Positions 46,935 through 58,225 of a DNA stretch of 64,000 bases are shown piece after piece. A model generated the notes under the pieces. It was not told the DNA's origin and made no database searches. It worked only from the letters and a program-made list of their open reading frames with translations. The translations under genes and the position numbers were made by a program. Position 1 is the first letter of the stretch. Every line of letters begins with the position of its first letter. The DNA comes from Podocnemis expansa (lineage: Eukaryota > Chordata > Testudines > Podocnemididae), in the NCBI GenBank assembly GCA_007922195.1, contig ML681981.1, positions 13,711,771 to 13,775,770 of the forward strand, written 5' to 3'.

Positions 46935-48538
46935 TTTTAGAACAGTGGTTTTCAAAATTTTTAGGCCATGTATCCCTTCCCAAATAACAGTTTACTTCAC
47001 ACTCGCATTTGAGATAGGCAGAGGCACTGCGAAGGGGTAGATATGTGGGGGCATATGGTCCCCCACATTTCTGTCTTCAATTTAGCAACACCTTCTAGAG
47101 GTTTACAAACTGGGGGGTACACGCCCCTTTGGGGGCATGGAGAAATGTTCAAGAGGAGAGGGGGAAGCCGCAATGCCTCATGGCAGGGCTCAGGGAGGGA
47201 GGACTGCATCCACCTCGACTCATCTCAGCAGGCCATCCAAAAATAATTTTTGAGCTGAGATTCTCCTTGGAGATCCAACTTCTTCCACTCTTCACCCCCA
47301 AACAGTTAAAGAAGTATGAGTTGGATTAATGGACTATAAGATGGCTAAAAAGCTGGCTAGATCACTGGGCTCAGTAGGTAGTATTTAATGACTCAATACC
47401 CATTTGGCAGCTGGTAATGAGCAGAGTGCCTCAGGGGTCAGTGCTGGGGTTGGTGTCATTCAAATCTTAATTACTGATCTAAGGTGGATTGTACACTCAG
47501 CAAATCTGCAGATGACAACTAAGGTGGGATGGAGTAGTAGATACAGTGGAGAGCATGGAAAGGAAGAGCGTAATCTAGACAAATTGGAGTATTGGGTCAA
47601 AAGAAATCTGATGAGGTTCAACAAGGACAAGTCTACACTCTGGCACTTAGGATGGATGAACCTCATGCACTGGTACAGACTGGGGACTGTCTGGCTAGCC
47701 AGTACTGGGGACTGTCTGGCTAGGCAGTACTTTTATAGCAAAGGACTTAGGGTTTACACAGTGGACAAGCAGCTGGATATGAGTCAACAATATGCCCTTA
47801 CTGCCAAGGTGGCTAAATGGCATATTGGTCTGCATTAGTAGGAACACTGCAGCAGGTTGAAAGAAGTGTTTATTTTCCTCTATTTGGCACTAGCGAGACC
47901 TCATTTGGAGTACTGTCTCCAGTTTTAGGCCTCCCACTACAGACAGGATGTGGACAAATTGGAAGGAGTCCAATAGAGGGCAATGAAAATATTAGAGGGC
48001 CAGAGCACGTGACTTATCAGGAGATGCTGAGGGAAAAGGACTTGTTTAGTCTTAAGAAGAGAGGAATGAGGGGAGATTGTATAGCAGCCTTTAACTACCC
48101 AAGAAGGGGTTCTCAGTGGTGTAAGATGACAGAACTAGGAGCAATGGTCTCAAGTTTCAGTGTGGGAGGTTTAAATTAGGAAAATCTTTTTCACTGGGAA
48201 CGTGGTGAGGCACCAGAATGGGTTACCTCCGTATGTGGTAGGATCTCCACTGTTGGAGGTTTTTAAGGCCTGACTTGACACAGCCCTGGCTGGGATGATC
48301 TAGTTAGGGTTGGTCTTGCTTTGAGCAGGGGATTGGACTAGATAACTTCCTGAAGTCCTTCCCAATCCTTATATTCTATAAACTGCTGGGTGACCCACAG
48401 AGGAGAGTAAAGAGATGGAGGTGTTGCTCCCTCCCCACATCCCACCAGCTGGGGCAGACTCTCTGCACCTTTTTCAAAAGCCTGCCCCCCCCCCTTGACT
48501 GGAGTATGCCCCACAGTTTGAAAATCTCTGCTTTAGAA
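46935..48538. mobile_element. hAT-type element split by a CR1 insertion
   Basis: The unit 46943-48530 begins cagtggttttcaaaatttt and ends gtttgaaaatctctg, whose reverse complement starts cagagattttcaaac. The flanks ttttagaa (46935-46942) and ctttagaa (48531-48538) match at 7 of 8. The element's own sequence is about 46943-47315 and 48381-48530. The part between is CR1, so the CR1 arrived later. Confidence 0.8.
47316..48382 (+). mobile_element. 5'-truncated CR1 LINE, ORF2 C-terminus and 3' end
   Basis: This is a plus-strand copy. It starts in ORF2 ('actataagatggctaaaaag'), passes 'gcctcaggggtcagtgctgg' and frames containing MRFNKDKSTLWHLGWMNLMH, and reaches DKQLDMSQQYALTAKVAKWH, the same part of ORF2 as the minus-strand copy at 21267. 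It ends at the CR1 tail 'gggattggactagataactt'...'cttatattctataa'. 5' truncation is typical of LINE insertion. A 25-base tandem duplication at 47681-47730 shifts the frame. It is not functional. Confidence 0.88.
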
Positions 48539-51252
48539 GTATTATGGAAACAGGCAGCAACAGCACAGAGCAAGGCAGCAAATTATTCTCCTACTTTGCA
48601 AAACTTGTCAAGATTTCAAATATCTTCCTAATTCTCATCTACATGACACTGAAACCTACTGAAATTTTCATGGACAAGAGAGTGCCTCCTTCCAGAATTA
48701 CCAATAGTCTAGCAACAATGGGATGTAGGAGCCCCAGGTTCAAGCCTGATTCAGAAGAAGACTAATAACTATGCTATTGGCGATTATGGAGTACTTGAGA
48801 CTATTTGTTAGTAGAAATTCCATCCTGGACCTAAGAACCCTTTCCCAATAAAAATTTTGTCAAAACTGATACATTCGGGGGAGGGGGGTGACCCTTTGCT
48901 TTTGACAAATCAGCATTTTCTGACCAAGAAAAGGATTTTCTTGAAACATTCCTACTGAGGTCTCGTCCTGACAGTAGTTGCTTCTGCTGAGCACATGGAC
49001 AGCTAAATTACCTGTTGAAGTTGCTGGAAGGAGAAAAAATAGCTTTGCAATAATTCAGGATACGCCCTCATTTCAGAAGAGCTCTGTGTTTCTTGATCTA
49101 TTTATAATAGTTACTGCAGCTATGCTAGTGCATTTTAAGGTGTGAGACAGATCTCAGCAATGGCATGAAGATAAGCATCTGAAAACAGCCAATACTTTTA
49201 GGACCTGTGCTAAAGGGCTGTTTTTAAAGTAGGCTTTGTGGGCTGTGTTGTGAGGGAGAGCTCTCTCAGCTCAGACAGAAAAAAAATTTAGAAGAAAGGT
49301 AGTAAATAAATAGGAATATCATCCCAAAACTCTCACATTTGCAAAGGCCCTTAATTTTTGGCTAATCAGGTATTGTAAAGCCATAGGTGATCAGCTTTTG
49401 CTTACACTGCAGCTCTGTGACCTGTGGTATATAACTATTAAATAGCACAAAGGTTTTATTGTTTTTTAAAAAGGATTATTTTTTCCCCATGTAGGTATAA
49501 GCAAGAGAGCTAGCTAGCAACTGAAACCAATTTTCACAGAATAGCATGTGATATGGCTCTGTCAGTTGAATTCAAAACTATCAAAATACAATCAAAAAGA
49601 GTATTCAGTAAGTAGCATAGAAGTAATATGGTTCTTAAATTCTGATTTGAAAATGAAAAAGGAAAGTTATGTGTCTATATTCTGCTCGGATTTTTTTCCT
49701 CCAGATAATTTGCCCATTATTATGAATTCCTAAATTGGGGCGCAATTCAGTTTTAGACCATTGGAAACTCCACACTATGGAACCCCCTCACACACAACAT
49801 GAACGTATTCATATTAGAATAAATGCACTCATCTCAAAGCTTTGTGGTATTCAGAGCTGAAAATGATATAAACTTCTGCCAAATCCATGATCCTTGCAAG
49901 GCAACATCCCAGCCTATACAAAGCCACTCCTGTTGGTACCACAAAAACAGCAACAAAAGGCAAGAGTTTGAAGAGCCCTTTTATAACTGCCTTTAATTAA
50001 TGAGCACACATAGAATGAACACAGATCATGCTGCCTTATCTAGACTCTTGAGCCCTCCTTCTCATTTTTTAAGTGACTGTATACATATCAAGTGGTTTGC
50101 CCATTTCTGCTAATCTAAGCTTCATATTAGCGGCTAGAGATTACAGGCAAATCTGTAGCTCATTACCAGTTCTTTAAGCCATGCAGATACCGTACTATGT
50201 GCAAAAAGTCAAAAGTAGCTGATGAGGTAACAGAGTATCCTGACTTCAGCTATGTCACTTGGCTTAATTTACAAATATAGTTTTTTTCTTTACTTTTGCT
50301 CATTCAAATGCAAAAGAAGAAATTTACCAAAAGATATCAGTGATATTAAACTCTTTATTTGTAAACATCAAACCTGCTATTTCCTGCCACATTTCAGTTA
50401 ATTTAGACTATGCTTTTTTTTAAAAAATATTCAAAATAGGAATTGTTATACTGCACAATGTGTTAGGAATCATAATTCTATTTCTCTGTTGGGCCACAAA
50501 TGAAAAATTCAGTATTTCATGTTTCATAGTGTGTCACATAGATGCTGCAATTGATTGCACAAAGCAATCAGATTATATCATCTTATTTTGCTGTTCCAAG
50601 GACCCACCAAGATTAGACATCTATAACTCCCATGGAATTCAAACCTTTAATTTAAAGATTTTAATTTTGTTTGACAGTTTTTCACCACTGATTAAAGAGA
50701 AACCCTGAGAATAAGACATATATTATGTAATCTCACTCCAATACTGTCACTAAAACCTACAGTTCTCTCTTTACTTAAGAGAAGTCATGAATCTATGACA
50801 TATGAGTTGATGGTTTGGTTACCAGGCAATGCACATCAGAATACTCCAAACGACTGGCATAAAGATGTTTTGCATACACTGTTCTAGACCCAAACCACTT
50901 AGCAACTAGAAAGGAAGTATAGACTGCTTCAGTCTGCTGCATTAGGGCTGCAAATCAGTGCTGCTCTTAGATTTAAACAGCCCAGCTACTTCAGGAAAGC
51001 ATGATAGGAAATATCCTCTACACAGAGTAAAACCCAAATTAGAGCATACAGTGATGACAAGAAAATGTCGTTATTGGTTAATTAGACTAACTCCTGTCTC
51101 CCTGATAACCATTGACATTTAAATTTCTGAAGTCTAGCATTTTGTATGCAAAGCATATTTATGCCTGTCTTTTGTAGTATTATGATCTGGATTTACACAA
51201 AGTTCATACAATGAAAATCCATCTTCCTTTCTTCTGGCCTTCACTGCCTGTG
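48539..51252. other. Unannotated stretch
   Basis: A weak tRNA-like string 'gagccccaggttcaagcctg' occurs at 48730. No gene recognised. Confidence 0.45.
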
Positions 51253-51446
51253 CTTTAAACCAGTGGTATTCAAACTTTTGTGGGTTGGGACACACTTGGT
51301 GGGATACCACAATCATACAGGACACACCAGCCCACTTCCCCCAGGCCAGACCCAGCCATTTACCTGGCTCTCTGCATCACAGTTACTGCTGTGTGGCAAC
51401 ACAGTAATATATCCCAACACAGTGGTTGAGAACCACTACTTTACAC
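51253..51446. mobile_element. hAT-type MITE, family B copy 1
   Basis: The unit 51261-51438 begins cagtggtattcaaactttt and ends gagaaccacta. The flanks ctttaaac (51253-51260) and ctttacac (51439-51446) match at 7 of 8. The interior has 'aggacacaccagcccac' and 'cagccatttacctggctc', shared with the copy at 53883. Confidence 0.85.
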
Positions 51447-52273
51447 ATATCAAAAGTCTCCTGAGTAATCATCACCCAATCTGGCTTTTTATGATTTCTC
51501 TTCTGGAGGAAGCATGTTTAGGTATGTTGTGGGCAGATAGCTGCCATTAGCTCCATATGAGCCATTCCCTTCTAGAAGTAGAAGTTGTATTCATTTTAAG
51601 TATTTCGTGGTGCCTATCACCATGGAATCTAGTAATTATCTTCTGATAATGCTACTCTCACTCTAGCCATATCCCAACACAACTTTTCCAGGCTGTTTTA
51701 GAGCAATAGCAATCTTTTCCTGTTTGAAGTAGTGGGCTTTGTGCTCCAGTTGCCCACTGAACCATCCTCCAAATGCATTCATTTGACAGATAGTGTTTGG
51801 TGCAGGAATCCACCCCTTCAGTTGCTTTATAAAGGCAACTGCTCAATTAATAAAGTTCATTTTCACTCCCTGAAGCAGCCACCCACCCAAGCAGATGTTC
51901 AAATACAGTCACTCTAAAACCGGAAACCTGTTCTGATCCATATGCCTCTCACCAACTGTCAACCAACAGTTAAAGGTGGAATTAATGCTTTACTCGTACT
52001 CAGAAATAAACCAGTGAGTTCTTGTTTTACTGACCATAACAGCATGAGTGGAGAATGAATAATCTATTTTTTTTCTTGGTTTAAACAGAAGCATTCAGTG
52101 CTAAACAGTAATTTTTGTCTTTTTGCTGCCATAATCTTTTTATTACAATATTGTTTGTTTTCTTATTGAGCAAAATGCAGAAAAGAGACTAAGACTGTAT
52201 CATTTGCATGACTAAAAGGTGTAAAATCTCTCCTCTGAATTTTGGCCCAATGATCAAGGAAAACAGCCTCTTT
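51447..52273. other. Unannotated stretch
   Basis: No supported feature. Confidence 0.4.
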
Positions 52274-52504
52274 GGGTATGTCTATGCTGGAATTAAAAAT
52301 CTTTAGTTGGCCCATGCTAGCCTAGCCAGGCTAAGAGACTGCTTCATTAAGGTATAGACATCCTCAGAGCAGAGCCCTGGCCCTAGATCAGCATTTGGGT
52401 AGAAACCTGAGCCCAAAAGTCTACACTGAGCTTTAATGTCTCCTGAGCCTGAGTTAGCTTGCACAGGCCAGCTGTAGGTGCCTGACTGCAATGTGGAGAT
52501 ACCC
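52274..52504. mobile_element. Harbinger-type MITE
   Basis: The left end gggtatgtctatgctgg mirrors the right end (reverse complement gggtatctccacattgc). The flanks are ttt and tct, so the TSD is not clean. Confidence 0.6.
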
Positions 52505-53874
52505 TCTGTTGTCTTTTATATTCCATTTCACAAAAGACATACCACTTCCAACAGGACCTGAAGCTTCTTCCTCTTAAAAGCTTGGGGAAAGATCTCAGCT
52601 TTATTATTTCACCTTATTTTTAGATAATACTGAGTAGTGTAAAACACATAGCTCAATCAATATTCAAATCCTCATTTTGAGTAGTCTCCCCTGTAGTAAG
52701 TCGTGCATATTACATCCATCAGGTCAGAAAAGCATGTATATGTAAATATTTTCTACATGTGCTGTCTACTTGGATGTAATCATGAGAGCTGAGGAAAACT
52801 TTGTTATCCAAAACCTTTTTCAGGAAAAATATGTAGATTCAGTGCTACTGAAACATAGCATGAATTTGTGTTGATTTCACTGAATTTTATTAGTCTATTC
52901 CCCCACCACCACCAAAAAAAGAAAAAAAATTGAAATGTTCAGTTCTGAGACTTTTTTTAAATGAACCTTTCAAAGTGAAAACCTAAAGTACTTTATTGTT
53001 GGAAATTTCATTTAATTAAAAATAGTTTAAAATGCTCACAATCAAAATGAAACATTTAGTTTGGCTCATAATTATTTCATCTCCCTGACTTTTTGGGTGG
53101 CTGAAATATTTTTTTTTTAATTTGGCCTGAACTGGATGTTTTTAATTTTTGGGGGGGGGGGTGGACCGTCAGACAAACAAAAAAATCTGTTATGTTACTA
53201 GAAGAGAAAATGAGAATGATAAATTCTCAATTTATTGAGCCTAGACAGTGCCACTGAAAGTCAGCAAGACTATTCATATGCATAAAGTTAATCACACATA
53301 TAATTCTTTGTATGATCAGAATCTCTCATAATCATAACCTTTACTGGACACTGTATTCATTGATTCTTTATCTAGAGAGCTGCTGGGAAACAAATGTATC
53401 CTAACAGTCAAAATCCAACATTTCCTAAATTACACAGACGGTAACTTTATGCTCCAGAAAGAAGAGGCTACAATCTGAAGAACAATCCTGAACCTATTTG
53501 TGACTAGTAAAGAAAAAGTGATTAAAGAATCACAAGACTTACATTTGGAAATTGGCTGCTATGCACTCCCATAACAGGGAGTAAACTTTAAGTAGTAGCC
53601 TCGTGACAAAAATAGAGAAAAAAGAACTTGTTTTAAGCACATGAATTCTTACAATTTCAAGCAAAGCTGTTGCTAAGAGGCAGACATTTGACACACATAT
53701 GAAAATCCTGTGTAGAAACAATACATGAAAAGATTTTACTCAGTTATGAAATGCAAAATAAATTCAGTATTCATTCAGATGAATATATGTGGGGAGTAGA
53801 GATCTGGAAACATTTATCAGTATTTGATAACACTATTAGAGAGTTCAGGGAGAAAACAGGGCATCCTGCTGATG
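52505..53874. other. Unannotated stretch
   Basis: No gene recognised. A run of ten or more G lies at 53151-53161. Confidence 0.45.
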
Positions 53875-54067
53875 CCCTGATGCAATGGTTCTCAACTTTT
53901 CATGGGTCACAACATACCTAGCAGCGTGTTGCAACCCTACAGGACACACCAGCCCATCTTCACAGGCCAAATCCAGCCATTTCCCTGGCTGTCTGTGACA
54001 CACTTACCACTATGTAGCAACACAGTAATGTGTCCTGAGACAGTGGTTGAAAATCACAGCTCTGACG
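53875..54067. mobile_element. hAT-type MITE, family B copy 2
   Basis: The unit 53883-54059 begins caatggttctcaac, and its right end reverse-complements to ctgtgattttcaac. The flanks ccctgatg and ctctgacg match at 6 of 8. Internal 'aggacacaccagccca' and 'cagccatttccctggctg' show it to be the same family and orientation as 51261-51438. Confidence 0.75.
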
Positions 54068-55756
54068 CGGGAGCTGGGGGATTGTGTCACCGCTACATTT
54101 AACAGCATTCCAGGAAGACACCTTAGATACTGAAGTTCCCAAAAAGCAGCCGCTGGCTTTGTTGGCAAGATGTTTTGCAGCTCTAATCACGAAAGAAATA
54201 TTTCAGCGTCACTGCAACCCTGAGTTTTATTAAGATGCTAATTTGGTCTGCTATGGTCAATAAGCCTTTTTTACTAGTGTTTCCCCCCTACAGAATTACC
54301 TCTGTAATCCTACAGAAAGTATAAACACCTGACCCTTTTACCCTATAAACTGAAGTTGAACTGAAATTCTCATCTGAAAGTAACCAGTGATAATCTTAAT
54401 GAAACCAGTGATCACTTAGTATCACCCATTCCATTAGAGGAAATACATTTGGGAGGATGCAAAGAGACCTGGCACAGATTGCTTCTATTTTAGTACTTAT
54501 GGCTTGATGAAAAGCAAACAGAATAGCAATTACTTTATCAAGAAATGGGAAGTGCATTAGCCCGTCATCCCATATGCCAGTTGGTTCTGCTTCTTTGTAT
54601 GCATTTCCCACAAAAACAGCATAACCCTTTTCAAGTTAAACAAATATCTGTGTCATACTGTACATATAATGAACCTAAATCACTGGCGTCCCAGGCACTT
54701 GCTCCAAGAACTCTGAGGAAAGTCATAGTCATGTGAGAACCTTGCTACGTAACTCTTCTAGTTCTAGGTATCACAAGGTGGCAGTATTTCAGGCTCATCT
54801 ACCTTAAAATTTCTGTAGCTTACCACCATAATATCTACTGGACAGATTTTGTAAGTGCCCAGCATCCAATAGCTCCAGTTGAAAACAAAGGGTGCTGTTG
54901 GGTAATGAACAAATTTATGTCTGCAGTGGGTTGTCCAGAACATTGCAATCAAGCCTGGATAGGAAGTTACACTGTCACAGAAGTGAGTTTCAGAAACTTA
55001 GGATAAATGAGACAGGAAACACACGAGACTATTACATTAAATGAAGCAGCTGTCTCCTATGACACTTGCCCATCTTTGTAAGATTCTTTTCTGGCTGTAC
55101 AAAACCTTGACTCTGTCATGTTTCGCTGAACCCAAGGAATGGTTATTGTATGTTGAGCTTTCACAGCAGTGAGAAATTAGTTGATCTACTTATGATTCAA
55201 TCTCTATCTCCCAACAGGCAAAAAGAATGTGTAAAAGAAGAAAGAACTCTCTCCTATAAGGGCATGAATGGACAATGAAGAAAATCCCCAAAAACCTTCA
55301 CACTTTTCTTTAGTGTTGATTTTCTGAGCTTCTACTTTGTATACCAATTCAATGAGTTATTTTTAAACCTTTTGTAACTTTCATATTCAATGAGTCTCTT
55401 CTTTGAAACATCTTTGTTGCTGTCCCTTGTGCACGAAGCTCTCAAAATGTCATGGGAGAAGCTTTGTTTTCTAACTTTGTAGCACTGACACTTTTGCCAC
55501 CGACTTGCTTTTAAAACTCAATTTGTGTTTTGGGATCATAGGAAAGTGATTGTTCTTTTCACCCTGGCAGAGAATAAGCCCTGTACATTCACTCTGTCCT
55601 CAAAAAACAAGAGCCATAAATTCTGGTGGGTTAAAGCTAAATAGCACAGACTCACCAAAATTTGGAGAAGCCCTTGAGGGACTTTCCCTCTCATTCTTTG
55701 TGATGACCCTGTTTTCCTCCCATTCTATACCTTGATCTTCTTCCAAGTGAGACGAG
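54068..55756. other. Unannotated stretch
   Basis: No supported feature; short frames only. Confidence 0.45.
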
Positions 55757-56050
55757 CCCATATGTAGAACCCTGCGCAGATCCAAATATGTGGATCCGTA
55801 TCCAATCTGCATCCGCAAGAAATGGTCCGTGGATATTTGTGTTGTAGCTGCAGATGTGGATGTAATGTGGATATCTGCAGATGTCCACATATTTGCAGGG
55901 CTTTAGTTCTGTGCAGATAAAAATATGTGGACCTGTATCCAATCTGCATCCACAAGAAATGGTCTGCAGATATCCACTTTGTATCTGTGGATGCAGATAT
56001 CCATGGATATTATGCGGCTATCTGCAGTTTTTCAGGGCTCTACCCATGTG
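55757..56050. mobile_element. Dimeric hAT-like element of two 137-bp units
   Basis: The unit 55765-56042 begins tagaaccctgcgcagat and ends ctgcagtttttcagggctcta, inverted repeats. The flanks cccatatg (55757-55764) and cccatgtg (56043-56050) match at 7 of 8. Within it, the block starting at 55776 recurs from 55913 with a 137-base shift ('tccaatctgcatcc' and 'aagaaatggtc' in both). At the joint an internal end pair (cagggcttta, then gttctgtgcagata) resembles the outer right end followed by the outer left end. Frames on both strands cross it and are compositional. Confidence 0.75.
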
Positions 56051-57089
56051 GCAGCAAGCAGCTCTGTGTTGAGCTGCTGCCTGCTACTCTGCTTCATATT
56101 CATTTGTACAACTGGGGAGAGGACTCAAAGAAGATCCTGCATTAATTCATCCCTGGCTAACTAGCAAAACTGTAACAGTGGGGTCACTTCTAATTCCATC
56201 ACTACCTATGACAAAGGTTCTGCATGTTCAGGCCAACCCTCTGGCTCTTTCTTCTACCTGTGACCTCACGCCAAGGCCATGATGTACTTTCTGCTGCTTT
56301 ACAAATTCATGCAATCCTGTGTTCTCTATGATCCCCTTATATTAGCTGGGGAACCAGCATCTGAAGCTGAAGACTTAACATCCAACCTTGAGAGGAGACA
56401 GGTGTTTACTGAATTTAGTCATGACAGTGGCCTGTTGCTACTTGACTTCGATTTTGTTCAGAACATGCATTGTATTACAAATGAGCTAGCTTGTCACAGT
56501 TACCATATTTTTAAACATTATTATCATTGTTGACACAAAAGATTACATGGTATTTATCCTTGTGCTAGAATCGTTTCTAACACGAAGCATTTTTCCAGTA
56601 TTGATAGGCTTTCTGCTCTGGCTGGGAAGTGATATGGTGCAAAGTCTTTGGAAACAGTAGGCCCTGTTCTGCTGCATAAGCTGCACATTGCCACTGAGGC
56701 AGGGAAAAATGAAAGAAATAATGCTGTGTTCACTTTTTGATTTTGGCTAAGTGGGCTTTATCATGATACTAATCTCTCTTCATGCCATTTCCCACTAGCC
56801 CAAAACCAGACAATACTAGCTAGCTAGGGAAGTGAATTAAAGCCACAATCATTTGAAGTGACGAAAGGTAAAGCAAGAACTGAGTTTTGTTTTGACTCTG
56901 GTCTGAAATGTCTTGGCTAGCCATAGTTCAATTCTATCGTGCACTCCACTTCCGTGACAGGTGGTTGCATCCTATGCAAAAACAATGTGCTCTTTGTGAC
57001 TCCATATTACAGAATAAAGGCCACATTCCTCCCCATTGTGTGTTTTTGACAATGTCATTTTCCTTCATCTCTCTCAGAGTAGCTGGGAC
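56051..57089. other. Unannotated stretch
   Basis: No supported feature. Confidence 0.4.
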
Positions 57090-57426
57090 TAGATTCACAA
57101 AGCGGTCATAGAAGCCAAATTGCCCCTTTAAATGCCTAAGGCTGATGTTTATGTGTCACTAGCATTCACCAAAATCACCCGACTCAGCTGCCAGCACCAC
57201 CTAACCCAGTAGGCAAGTAAGCTCCATGAGTAAACCTTTTGAGATACTTAAATTTCTGTCAGTGGCATAGTAGCTTAAGTCGCCAGCCTCACATCTAGCT
57301 AACACCCAGCAGGATTCACAAACTAGCAAGTCCCCTGCCTAGCTCAGCTGCAAGGCCCAGTCTGGTAGTCAAGTGTTGCACATTACTATACTGTATAAAA
57401 GACAGCTAGGGAGGAAGAGATGCTCC
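57090..57426. repeat. Probable interspersed repeat around the hAT MITE
   Basis: The string 'gactagattcacaaagcg', then 'aaatgcctaaggctgatgtt', resembles a repeat with recurring 'gcctaag' motifs that I have seen in turtles, and 57640-57735 (acataaacccagggttccct) continues a tRNA-like half. Boundaries and class unknown. Confidence 0.35.
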
Positions 57427-57630
57427 CTTTATACCAGGGGTCTCAAACTCAAATCACCACGAGGGCTACATGAGGCCTAGTACGTTAGCCCAAAGGCTGC
57501 ACCACTGAAACATTTTCATGCAATAATATTGCAAATATCTGTAATGATAGTGTCGTTGCGGGCTGCAGGGATTAGCATTAAGGGCCGCATGCGGCCCATG
57601 GGCCATGTGTTTGAGACCCCTGCTGTATAT
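57427..57630. mobile_element. hAT-type MITE ('caggggtctcaaac' termini)
   Basis: The unit 57435-57622 begins caggggtctcaaactc and ends gtttgagacccctg. The termini are inverted repeats with almost no mismatch. The flanks ctttatac and ctgtatat match at 6 of 8. Confidence 0.85.
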
Positions 57631-58079
57631 CCAGCAGCCTAGTGGTCTGCACCTAGGTGACAGCTAACAGCCTGATTTGGAGCAGGGACATAAACCCAGG
57701 GTTCCCTTCTCACAAAAGTGCCCAATCTCCTGGGCTAATGGCAGTGCTTAATTTGTGCCAGGGCTGAGCCCTAGTAACTTTAGGTTTGGCAGTTCATAGC
57801 TTGTTGCATCAGCTATTAATATTAAAAGAATTACTTGAGCCCAGCAATCCATTGCTTGAACCTGGCACCGTTTTTATTACAAATAAAGCACTGGCCATTG
57901 GGAGTTCTAGGTTAGGAAGCCCCCCTGTTGAAAGTAGTCCATTTTGTATGAACTTCTTAACTAGTCATTGGCACAGGGACCTACATCTCCTCCTTCCCTG
58001 AACAGTACCCTGACAACTAGTCTATGCAATCATTTCATACAAAAGGGAACAACTTCAACAGGACAGATTCAGCAAGCCC
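57631..58079. other. Mostly unannotated stretch
   Basis: A half tRNA-like string at 57690-57735; otherwise no supported feature. Confidence 0.4.
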
Positions 58080-58225
58080 CACCCCACTGGTCAGGAAAGT
58101 CACCTGGGACGTGGGAGAACGAAGTTCAAGTCCCTGCTCCAAAGAAAACAGAGCGGGAATTGGAATCCACATACCTTACTTCTTTTCTGAGGGCTCCAAC
58201 TACTAAGCTACTGGGCTCAGCAGCA
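58080..58225. repeat. Palindromic tRNA-like repeat, copy 3
   Basis: The left half contains 'actggtcaggaaagtcacct' and 'aagttcaagtccctgctcc'. The right half, reverse-complemented, contains gtggattccaattcccgctct, a second version of the same box B half. Structure as at 26850. Confidence 0.6.

Noticed and set aside
55600..56164. Overlapping frames of 60-96 codons on both strands
   Set aside because: They are produced by the internally repeated and self-complementary sequence of the dimeric element.
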